Positions 42,167 to 49,253 of a stretch of 64,000 nucleotides of DNA are shown here, one piece after another. The translations under genes and the position numbers were made by a program. Origin of the DNA: Burkholderia sp. Bp8963 (GTDB lineage: Bacteria > Pseudomonadota > Gammaproteobacteria > Burkholderiales > Burkholderiaceae); contig NZ_QTQP01000030.1 in assembly GCF_003854275.1 (NCBI RefSeq), positions 1-64,000 on the forward strand, in the 5' to 3' direction. The notes under the pieces were generated by a model. That model worked only from the letters and a program-made list of their open reading frames with translations, was not told where the DNA came from and did not search any database. Position 1 is the stretch's first letter. The number at the start of each line of letters is the position of its first letter.

Positions 42167-42498
42167 TGGCCTATGTGATCACATCGCCGTGTATCGACGT
42201 GAAGGACGGAGCGTGCGTGAAATGCTGTCCTGTCGACTGCATCTATGAAGGCGGGCGCACGCTCTATATCCATCCTGACGAATGCGTCAATTGCGGGATA
42301 TGCGTGTCGGTATGCCCGACCGAGGCGATTTTTCACGAGGAGGAGCTCCCGGCGACCGAGGCGCCCTTTGCCTTAGCGAACCGCGAGTTCTTCGATGCGA
42401 GCGTGAGTGGGCTCGGCCTGCCTGGCGGCGCATGTGACGTTGGCAAAACGGCGTGTGATCATCCACTGGTCGCCGCATGGCCGGCTATCACATCCTAA
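42166..42498 (+). CDS. Ferredoxin (FdxA-like, 7Fe/8Fe type)
   Basis: A 110-residue ferredoxin. An N-terminal CIDVKDGACVKCCPVDCIYE provides the 3Fe-4S/4Fe-4S type motif and ECVNCGICVSVCPTEAI the 4Fe-4S motif, the FdxA arrangement. The C-terminal 45 residues differ from standard FdxA. It would shuttle single electrons in the cytoplasm, possibly to or from the FAD oxidoreductase (38833) of the same operon. It overlaps the crotonase gene by one base. Confidence 0.88.
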   Translation: MAYVITSPCIDVKDGACVKCCPVDCIYEGGRTLYIHPDECVNCGICVSVCPTEAIFHEEELPATEAPFALANREFFDASVSGLGLPGGACDVGKTACDHPLVAAWPAITS

Positions 42499-42507
42499 GA
42501 GACCAAG

Positions 42508-43422
42508 ATGCATGCGAATGTCCTGAAGTATTTCGTCGAGGTGGCTCGGTGCAGTTCGATCCGCAAGGCCGCGCAGAATCTCTACGTGGCGTCGAGCGCT
42601 GTCAACCGGCAGATCCTGAAGCTGGAAGCCGAGATGGGCACCGAGCTATTCGACCGGCTGCCGAACGGCATTCGCCTGAACGCAGCCGGCGAGCGCGTGT
42701 TGCTGCATATCCGCGCAACGCTGAACGATTTCCACCTGATGCGCAGCGAACTTGACGATCTGAAGGGCGAGCGTAAGGGACACGTCTCTGTTGTTGCGAT
42801 GGATTCGCTCTTCGTTGATTTGCTGCCTGCCACGGTCGAGGAATTCTCCGACGTTTATCCCGCGGTGACCTACTCGATTGCCGCAGTTCCGCCACACGAC
42901 GTGCCGGCACGACTCCTCAGCGGCGAGAACGACATCGGCATTTCTTATATCACGAAGCTGCCCGCAGGCCTCGACGTCGCGGCTGAAGTGTCGCTGCCGC
43001 CGGGCGTGGTGATGGCTGCGTCGCATCCGTTCGCAAAGCGAGAGCGGATCAGTTTCGAGGACTGCCGCTCGCACGCGTTCCTGCGGCTGGAGGGGCGGTC
43101 GCCGATCCAGGGCGTCGTGACGACCGACTTCGCCGAGTTCTGGGAATCGCTGCAACCCAGCGTCACCTGCAACTCGACGACGCTGCTAAAGCGGCTGATC
43201 GCGGCCGGGCGCGGCATTTCTTTCTTTTCCAAACTGGCTTTCCTTGATGAGCTCGCGCGCGGCGAGGTGGTATGGCGACCGCTCGACGACGACAACGTCA
43301 ACGCGCTTACGGTTGGCGTGATTGTGCCGAATCAACGTGCGTTGCCGCACGTCACGGTCGAGTTCCTCGACCGCGTCGTGCGGCGTCTGAGGCATGTCGA
43401 GTTGTCGCTTCAGGAAGCCTGA
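42508..43422 (+). CDS. LysR family transcriptional regulator
   Basis: A 304-residue LysR regulator. The N-terminal winged HTH (VLKYFVEVARCSSIRKAAQN then LYVASSAVNRQILKLEAEMG) is followed by a linker helix and a two-lobe effector-binding domain. It is unusually placed inside the operon it probably controls, nine bases after the ferredoxin and 17 bases before the SDR gene, rather than divergent. Family knowledge: LysR proteins activate catabolic operons in response to the substrate or an intermediate. The site at 35960-35985 is a candidate target. Confidence 0.9.
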   Translation: MHANVLKYFVEVARCSSIRKAAQNLYVASSAVNRQILKLEAEMGTELFDRLPNGIRLNAAGERVLLHIRATLNDFHLMRSELDDLKGERKGHVSVVAMDSLFVDLLPATVEEFSDVYPAVTYSIAAVPPHDVPARLLSGENDIGISYITKLPAGLDVAAEVSLPPGVVMAASHPFAKRERISFEDCRSHAFLRLEGRSPIQGVVTTDFAEFWESLQPSVTCNSTTLLKRLIAAGRGISFFSKLAFLDELARGEVVWRPLDDDNVNALTVGVIVPNQRALPHVTVEFLDRVVRRLRHVELSLQEA

Positions 43423-43439
43423 CCGATCACGGGGCATAT

Positions 43440-44201
43440 ATGCAGGATCTGAAGAACAAGGTTGTGTTAATTACTGGCGCGAGTTCGGGCATTGGGGCCG
43501 CGGTCGCGCGCGCGTTTGGCGCACGTGGTGCGCGCGTTGCCGTGCACTACCGAGGCGGCATCGCTGAAGCGAACGCGGTCGTGGCTCAGGTGAAAGAGTG
43601 CGGTGGCGACGCGTTCGCCGTGCAGGCCGATGTGACGCAATCGGCGCAGGTGGACGGCATGGTTGACGAGGTGCGCGAACGCTACGGACGCATCGACGTG
43701 CTGGTCAACAATGCAGGCGGGTTCGTTCGGCGTGCGCCGATCGTGGAAGCCGACGACGATTACATCGACGAGGTGTTTAAACTCAATGCCCGTTCGGTCG
43801 TTGCAGTCAGTCGGCGAGTGATTCCACTGATGGCGCGCGACGGTGGCGGAAACATCATCAACGTGACGACGCAGGCCGCGCGTACCGGCGGTGGCCCGGG
43901 CGCGGGCCTCTATGCTGCGTGCAAGGGGTTTGTCTCTACAATCACGCGGACGATGGCGAAGGAACTTGTGAATGACAGGATTCGCGTCAATGCCATCGCG
44001 CCGGGGGTAATCGAGACGCCATTTCATGACGGTCATTCGAGCCCAGAGATACTCGCGCGTTTCGCGGCGGCCATTCCGATGGGACGTCTCGGCACGGCCG
44101 ATGAGTGCACGGGGGCATTCCTCTTTCTTGCAAGCGACGAAGCGAGCAGTTACGTCACTGGGCAGATCATCGAAGTGAACGGTGGGCAAGTGATGCCTTG
44201 A
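43440..44201 (+). CDS. Short-chain dehydrogenase/reductase (classical SDR)
   Basis: A 253-residue classical SDR. TGxxxGxG cofactor motif (VLITGASSGIGAAVARAFGA), NNAG (VLVNNAGGFVRRAP) and the catalytic Y-x-x-x-K (GLYAACKGF) are present. The serine normally about 13 residues before the tyrosine is replaced: the stretch reads INVTTQAARTGG, with threonines nearby. The C-terminus (FLASDEASSYVTGQIIEVNG followed by GQVMP) is typical. It is the last gene of the operon and probably oxidises a hydroxyacyl or cyclic alcohol intermediate. The start at 43440 lies inside GGGGCATATATG without a strong ribosome site. Confidence 0.88.
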   Translation: MQDLKNKVVLITGASSGIGAAVARAFGARGARVAVHYRGGIAEANAVVAQVKECGGDAFAVQADVTQSAQVDGMVDEVRERYGRIDVLVNNAGGFVRRAPIVEADDDYIDEVFKLNARSVVAVSRRVIPLMARDGGGNIINVTTQAARTGGGPGAGLYAACKGFVSTITRTMAKELVNDRIRVNAIAPGVIETPFHDGHSSPEILARFAAAIPMGRLGTADECTGAFLFLASDEASSYVTGQIIEVNGGQVMP

Positions 44202-44731
44202 TTTCACTATAGTGTTGGCAGGTTCCGTTAGAGCGGATCGCTTGAAGCTGGCACGCTGCTTTGCGCGTCCGTTGTCGCTGCAATTGGTGTCAAACCATGC
44301 GGATGCATGGCTTTTCGAATGACGGCCGTCGGTATCGACACGGTATCGGCGGCGACGAGTTATCTATCGATGCAGTCCCGCAAAAATTCGACGGGCCTCC
44401 CGTAATCGACACATTGCCGAACTGATGAATCAAATTCGTTGAAAGCCGAAACGCACTGCATTGGTCTGATGTCCGTCAAACAGACGATAGGCGGCCCGCA
44501 TACCACGCGCGCAGCGCCGCGAGCGCGTCGGCATAGGGAAACCCGGGGGGGCGTAGAGGCGGCCGGGGCGAGAGGGGAGGCAGCGAAATAGTTCGACTAC
44601 ACCCTGTCTCTTACTCCACTCCGCACGGCCCGGGGCTGGCGTTATCTGGCAGTTGGGGTGTGCCAAGAACGCGAGCGTCAGCTTGCCCCATCGCTCACAT
44701 ATAATTCGAATATTGGTTAATTAGGATTTAT
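44202..44731. other. Intergenic region between two operons
   Basis: 530 bases. CCATGC-GGAT-GCATGG with a following CTTTTC (44295-44316) may terminate the SDR operon. A minus-strand frame at 44666-44430 has no recognisable product. The last 50 bases (TTCGAATATTGGTTAATTAGG) are AT-rich and probably contain the GntR promoter. Confidence 0.45.
44295..44316 (+). terminator. Weak hairpin terminator candidate
   Basis: A 6-base perfect stem CCATGC/GCATGG with a GGAT loop, followed by CTTTTC. It is located 94 bases after the SDR stop. The stem is short, so the prediction is weak. Confidence 0.35.
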
Positions 44732-45544
44732 ATGACGTCGGATGAGCGACCCATGGGGACCGAGCGGTCGGAGCTGCCGGCCGAGCGCGGTGTTGCGCAA
44801 TATCAGCGGCTGGCGTCCCTGCTGCGGCACCGAATAGCGAAGGGCGAATACCCGCTCGGCGCGCAGCTGCCGCCGATCACGCAACTCGCGGACGACTTGG
44901 GCGTCGCCGTCGTCACCGTCCGGCAAGCATACGAGCTGCTTTCCAAGGAAGGGCTGATCCGCAGCCAGCGGGGCGTTGGAACCCACGTTGCAGCGCTGCC
45001 CGCCGCCACGGGCGACCTCGAACAGGTGATCAACAACCCCTTCGCCACGCCGCAGGCGCTTGCCTTCGAGATACTCGAAGTCCGGCGCTGCACCCAGGTG
45101 CCGCAGGAGCTGCTCGGACCGGATGACCGGTCGGCCGACGAATACGTGTGTGTCCGCAAGCTTCACTCCTATTCTGGCGAGCCGTTCTGCTACGCCGAAA
45201 TCTATGTGCCCACGCCGGTTTTCGAATCACTGCCCAAGGACATCGCCAGGAAGCGCAAGCTGCTTGCAGCGGTGCTCGACGAACTGGGCTCGCGCTGCAA
45301 ACGCTTGAGGCAACGCGTGACCGTAATACCCGCGGATTTTCCCCTATGCGACATGCTGAAGATCCCGTTTGCCTCGCCCGTCGCGAAGATGTCGCGGCGC
45401 CTGGTTGACGGTAAGGGCAACGTGCTTTACGTGGGAGCTGCCTGGTATCGGGGCGACCGCTACGTCTCCGAGATCGACCTCCCCGCGTCCGCCCTGAAAA
45501 CCGTGCCCGGGATCACAGAGCCCCAGCGACGGACTGTCGGGTAA
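44732..45544 (+). CDS. GntR family regulator (HutC/UTRA type)
   Basis: A 270-residue regulator: an N-terminal GntR winged HTH (YQRLASLLRHRIAKGEYPLG, LPPITQLADDLGVAVVTVRQ, AYELLSKEGLIRSQRGVGTH) and a C-terminal UTRA effector domain (YVCVRKLHSYSGEPFCYAEI, VAKMSRRLVDGKGNVLYVGA). HutC-type regulators usually repress neighbouring catabolic operons until a small organic ligand binds. It stands directly upstream of the cupin/CoA-transferase/AtuA operon; a 24-of-28 palindrome at 45573-45600 between them is a good target site. A TAGGA sequence precedes the ATG. Confidence 0.9.
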   Translation: MTSDERPMGTERSELPAERGVAQYQRLASLLRHRIAKGEYPLGAQLPPITQLADDLGVAVVTVRQAYELLSKEGLIRSQRGVGTHVAALPAATGDLEQVINNPFATPQALAFEILEVRRCTQVPQELLGPDDRSADEYVCVRKLHSYSGEPFCYAEIYVPTPVFESLPKDIARKRKLLAAVLDELGSRCKRLRQRVTVIPADFPLCDMLKIPFASPVAKMSRRLVDGKGNVLYVGAAWYRGDRYVSEIDLPASALKTVPGITEPQRRTVG

Positions 45545-45572
45545 GCCCGTATTTGACGCCACTTTGCGCACG

Positions 45573-45600
45573 CCTAAACTTCTAACATTAGGAGTTTAGG
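45573..45600. promoter_or_regulatory. 28-base nested palindrome, likely GntR operator
   Basis: Outer arms CCTAAACT and AGTTTAGG enclose an inner CTAA-CA-TTAG; 24 of 28 positions are self-complementary. The AT-rich stem lacks a T-run, so an operator is likelier than a terminator. It lies 29 bases after the GntR stop and 36 before the next gene. Confidence 0.6.
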
Positions 45601-45636
45601 TTTAACTCTCCGAAGTTCAGTCTTCATTGGAGTTCG

Positions 45637-45909
45637 ATGCGCATGCGGAATCTTCTCTTTCTCCTGGCTGCCCCCCTGCTCGCGTCGCAAGCAATGGCGG
45701 CGGCCCCTTATCCGACCGATCCCATCAAGATCATCGTTCCCTTTCCGGTCGGAAGCGGAACAGACGCCGGGGCGCGCGTTCTCGACCAATCGCTGCCCGC
45801 CGGGAAGGGCCAGCACGTCATCTTAGAAAACCGTCCCAATGCCTCCGGTTTCATGGCGGCGCAGGCAGCCGCCCCGGCGGTCAAGACCGCATGGAGCCAG
45901 CCCGAATGA
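45637..45909 (+). pseudogene. Bug-family (TctC-like) binding protein, collapsed to N-terminal part
   Basis: The first 75 residues are a normal tripartite-tricarboxylate (Bug) binding protein: signal peptide MRMRNLLFLLAAPLLASQAM (A-AAP) followed by YPTDPIKIIVPFPVGSGTDA, VILENRPNASG and FMAAQAAA. Family members are about 320 residues; here the frame ends at 90 residues (AVKTAWSQPE) with most of both lobes deleted. The short product cannot fold as a binding protein. Its TGA overlaps the ATG of the first cupin by four bases, so the stub may still be translated and couple expression of the operon. Confidence 0.72.
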
Positions 45910-46646
45910 AGTCCGTACCTACCGTGATTCGGGCGGCAGACCTAGCCGCCTACGCGCCGGCCAACCACACCGGCACCTCCAATGTGCGCGTGATTGGCCC
46001 CGAGACCGTCGGCGCGACGGCGCTCGAAGTGCTGGTCGGCACGATCGTGAAATCGCACGGCGCGCGGCCGCACGCGCATCCCCACTTGGAGCAATGCGCC
46101 TACATGATCGAGGGAACCGGCGAGTCGGGGGAGGGGGGCCGCGTTGAAGCGATGGAGCCCGGGACCTGGGCCTACGTGCCGGCAGGCGTGTTCCATTCGT
46201 TTCGCGTGACCAGCGACCAACCCGGGCGCGTGCTGGTCGTCTATACGCCGCCTTATGGCGAGAACCCGGCGCACACGATCACGGAACCCGACGGCGCTGT
46301 TGCCGCGCCCGCTCACGGCAAGGTGTGCGTGCTTGCCGCCGGCGACGCCGCCACCGGCACGGTTCCCCTCATCGACCGCGAGACCGCTGGCGCGCGCTGG
46401 GTCGACATTGCGGCGCTGCGCATGCCTGCCGGCAGCGCATCGGTCTGCACCACGGAGCCTGACGCCGAGCAGGTTCTCTACGTCGAACGCGGACGGATCG
46501 ACGCACGCGCCGACGGGCAGGACTTCGGTCTCACGCCGGGCGACTTCCTGTTTCTTCCGCGCGGGGCCGCCGCCTCCCTGCGCTCGTTGCCGGAGCAGCC
46601 TGCGTCCGGCTTCCTTATCAAAGGGCGGCTTCCAGCCACTGCTTGA
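45906..46646 (+). CDS. Bicupin protein
   Basis: A 246-residue protein with two cupin domains. The first has the metal motif ARPHAHPHLEQCAYMIEGTG and the second histidine in TWAYVPAGVFHSFRV. The second domain (VLYVERGRIDARADGQDFGL then TPGDFLFLPRG) lacks the metal histidines and is probably structural. Bicupins include gentisate-type dioxygenases, oxalate decarboxylases and isomerases; the spacing does not decide among them. ATG 45906 is coupled to the Bug remnant stop. It is followed 26 bases later by a second cupin gene, so both likely act on the same substrate. Confidence 0.8.
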   Translation: MKSVPTVIRAADLAAYAPANHTGTSNVRVIGPETVGATALEVLVGTIVKSHGARPHAHPHLEQCAYMIEGTGESGEGGRVEAMEPGTWAYVPAGVFHSFRVTSDQPGRVLVVYTPPYGENPAHTITEPDGAVAAPAHGKVCVLAAGDAATGTVPLIDRETAGARWVDIAALRMPAGSASVCTTEPDAEQVLYVERGRIDARADGQDFGLTPGDFLFLPRGAAASLRSLPEQPASGFLIKGRLPATA

Positions 46647-46672
46647 CATCCACTCACAACGGAAGACAACTC

Positions 46673-47221
46673 ATGAACGCAAGAATTCTCGCGCAGCCCA
46701 CCACGTCCACTGGCGCACCGCTGCCGCTGCCCGCTCTGCCGCAAGACAAGCTCCTGACCGTCAACATCGAGCAGATTCCGCTGATCAAGGATGTCTTTCC
46801 GGGTATCCACATCAAGCCGCTGCGCCTGGACCTGGAGCGCGGCGAGTGGGTCTTCATGGCCATCGTGGAACCCGGCCGCTCCCTGCCGATTCACTACCAC
46901 ACCGGTACGGCGCAGGTTTGGACGATCCAGGGCTGCTGGATGTATCGCGAGTACCCCGACCAGCCGCAGACGGCGGGCTCCTATCTGTACGAGCCCGGCG
47001 GCTCGGTGCACACCTTCTACACCCCCGAGGACAACACCGAGGACACCATCACTATTGCCTGGATCGAAGGCGCGCAAGTCAGTTTCAACGAGGACGGCAC
47101 GTTCCACTCGCTCAATGATGCGGTCTCGATCCGGTACGCGATCGAGGCCCTCGCGGCGGCACGGGACATCGGGCCGGTGCCCTACATCCGCGGCAATGGT
47201 GCCGACGTAGCCGGTTCCTGA
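46673..47221 (+). CDS. Cupin protein of the 2,4'-dihydroxyacetophenone dioxygenase family
   Basis: A 182-residue cupin resembling DAD/acetylacetone-cleaving family proteins. IKPLRLDLERGEWVFMAIVE is followed by the metal motif LPIHYHTGTAQVWTIQGCWM (HxH) and YEPGGSVHTFYTPEDN (third histidine). These are Fe(II) enzymes that cleave a carbon-carbon bond next to a ketone with O2. GGAAG lies eight bases before the ATG. It sits between the bicupin and the CoA-transferase and could produce the carboxylic acid that the latter activates. Exact substrate unknown. Confidence 0.8.
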   Translation: MNARILAQPTTSTGAPLPLPALPQDKLLTVNIEQIPLIKDVFPGIHIKPLRLDLERGEWVFMAIVEPGRSLPIHYHTGTAQVWTIQGCWMYREYPDQPQTAGSYLYEPGGSVHTFYTPEDNTEDTITIAWIEGAQVSFNEDGTFHSLNDAVSIRYAIEALAAARDIGPVPYIRGNGADVAGS

Positions 47222-47244
47222 CCGAAAAGAGGAGCACGGGCCAG

Positions 47245-48492
47245 ATGAAAAACGACTCCAACCCGGGCGGACCGCTCGCGGGCTTGCGCATTGTCGATAT
47301 CACCGAGGTCGTCATGGGACCTTCGGCCACACAGATGCTGGCCGACCTTGGCGCCGATGTGATCAAGGTCGAGCCACCCGGCGGCGACATGCTGCGCGCC
47401 ACCGGTCCTGGCGGGCGCACGGGTGCCGGCCCGCTGTTCCTCAACCTGAACCGCAACAAGCGCAGCATCGTGCTGGACCTGAAGCGCCCCGAAGGCAAGG
47501 AGGCGCTGCTTAAGCTGGCGCAGGCGGCCGACGCACTGGTCTACAACGTGCGGCCGCAGGCGATGACGCGCCTCGGGCTCGACTACGACGTGCTGCGGCA
47601 GGTGAACCCGCGACTGATTTATGTTGGCACGTTCGGTTTCAGCCAGCGCGGCCGCTATGCGGACATGCGCGCCTTCGACGACCTGATCCAGGCGGCAGTC
47701 GCCATCCCCGAAGCCAGCGTACGGGCCGGTTCGGACATGCCGCGCTATGCTCCGCTCAATCTCTCCGACCGGGCGACGGGCCTGTACGCGTTCGGTGTGA
47801 TCTGCGCGGCGCTGTTCGCGCGCGAACGCACCGGCCGCGGCCAGGCGGTCGACGTGCCGATGTTCGAAACGACCGCGCAGATGATGCTGGGCGACCATCT
47901 CTACGGCCACACGTTCGTCCCGCCGCGCGGCGGCTTCGGGTATCCGCGGCTGCTCAACCCACAGCGCAGGCCGTACGCCACGCAGGATGGCCTGGTGTGC
48001 CTCGTCGTCTACACCGACGAACAGTGGAAGGCCTTCATGCGCGTGGTCGGCGAGGCCGAACGGTTCGAGAGCGACCCGCGGTTTGCCGATGGTGAATCGC
48101 GCACGCAGCATGTCGAGGCGCTGTACCAGATCCTCTCCGACCAGCTGAAAACGAAGACCACGCAGCAATGGAGCGAGCTGCTGGAGCCGCTCGGCATCCC
48201 GGTGCTGTCGGCGCACACCTTCGAGTCGCTGCTCGACGATCCGCACCTGCAGGACATCGGGTTCTTTCAGCAACTCGAACATCCCACCGAAGGCGTGCTG
48301 CGAACCCTGGCGGTGCCCAGCGAATGGCCGCAAACGCCGCTGCCGCCGCTGCGCCCGCCGCCGTTGCTGGGCGAGCACAGCGCGCAAGTGCTGGCCGAAG
48401 CTGGCTACTCGCCGCAGCAGATCCAAGAGATGGTGCAAGCGGGCGTGACGCAAGTGGCGGCGTGCAGCGAGTCAACGGGAGTCGAAGCATGA
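47245..48492 (+). CDS. Class III CoA-transferase (CaiB/BaiF family) 2
   Basis: A 415-residue paralogue of the CoA-transferase at 40215. It starts PLAGLRIVDITEVVMGPSAT with LADLGADVIKVEPPGGDMLR, NRNKRSIVLDLKRPEGKEAL, VYNVRPQAMTRLGLDYDVLR, and a probable catalytic Asp in NLSDRATGLYAFGVICAALF. It would activate the acid produced upstream. GAGGAG lies about ten bases before the ATG. Its stop overlaps the next crotonase ATG by four bases, the same CoA-transferase/crotonase pairing as in the 36-44 kb operon. Confidence 0.92.
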   Translation: MKNDSNPGGPLAGLRIVDITEVVMGPSATQMLADLGADVIKVEPPGGDMLRATGPGGRTGAGPLFLNLNRNKRSIVLDLKRPEGKEALLKLAQAADALVYNVRPQAMTRLGLDYDVLRQVNPRLIYVGTFGFSQRGRYADMRAFDDLIQAAVAIPEASVRAGSDMPRYAPLNLSDRATGLYAFGVICAALFARERTGRGQAVDVPMFETTAQMMLGDHLYGHTFVPPRGGFGYPRLLNPQRRPYATQDGLVCLVVYTDEQWKAFMRVVGEAERFESDPRFADGESRTQHVEALYQILSDQLKTKTTQQWSELLEPLGIPVLSAHTFESLLDDPHLQDIGFFQQLEHPTEGVLRTLAVPSEWPQTPLPPLRPPPLLGEHSAQVLAEAGYSPQQIQEMVQAGVTQVAACSESTGVEA

Positions 48493-49253
48493 GCGAGGTC
48501 GTACGCGCCAGCCGGCAGGACGGGCGGCTAATTCTCACCATTGACCGCCCGGAGCGCCGGAATGCGCTCAACGCGGAAGTGATACACGCGCTTCAGCAGG
48601 CGCTGGATCGCGCCCGGGTCGACGAGACCATTCGCGCCGTGGTGCTTAGCGGCGCAGGCGACGACGCGTTCTGTGCCGGCGCCGACCTCGGCGGGGATGC
48701 GTTCGCGTTCGACTACGCCATGCCGACCAGCGCCTATGCCGACCTGCTGCGAACGGCCCGCACGCTGAACGTGCCGCTCGTCGCGCGCGTCAACGGCGCC
48801 TGCATGGCCGGCGGCATGGGCCTGCTTGCCATGTGCGATCTCGCGATCACCGCCCGGCATGCCACATTCGGCCTGCCGGAGGCGAAGGTAGGCGTGTTCC
48901 CGATGCAGGTGCTCGCCGTGCTGCAGGCTCAGCTGCCGCAACGCTGCCTGGCGCAGCTGTGTCTGACGGGCGAGCCCATCGACGCGGCGCGGGCACGCGA
49001 GATCGGTCTGGTGAATGAGGTGGCCGACGACCTCGATGCTGCGCTCGAGCGCCTGCTGTCGCGGCTGCTCGCCAGCTCGCCCACCGCGCTGCGGCGCGGC
49101 ATGTATGCGATGAAGGCGATGCGTTCGATGTCCTTCGAAGAGGCGATCGCGTTCGGCGAAGGGCAGCTCGGCCTGCTGGCACTAACCCGGGACGCGCGCG
49201 AGGGCGTGGCTGCATTCAAGGAAAAAAGGAAACCGCAATGGACGGGCAAATGA
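48489..49253 (+). CDS. Enoyl-CoA hydratase/isomerase family protein (crotonase) 2
   Basis: A 254-residue crotonase: LTIDRPERRNALNAEVIHAL, oxyanion region CAGADLGGDA, CMAGGMGLLAMCDLAITARH and ATFGLPEAKVGVFPMQVLAV, ending FKEKRKPQWTGK. The segment that normally carries the first catalytic glutamate (GGGCEL) reads GGMGLL, so that residue is absent, while the second (LPEAKVG) remains. It may therefore isomerise or hydrolyse rather than hydrate. ATG 48489 overlaps the CoA-transferase stop; its own end overlaps AtuA by 16 bases. Confidence 0.88.
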   Translation: MSEVVRASRQDGRLILTIDRPERRNALNAEVIHALQQALDRARVDETIRAVVLSGAGDDAFCAGADLGGDAFAFDYAMPTSAYADLLRTARTLNVPLVARVNGACMAGGMGLLAMCDLAITARHATFGLPEAKVGVFPMQVLAVLQAQLPQRCLAQLCLTGEPIDAARAREIGLVNEVADDLDAALERLLSRLLASSPTALRRGMYAMKAMRSMSFEEAIAFGEGQLGLLALTRDAREGVAAFKEKRKPQWTGK

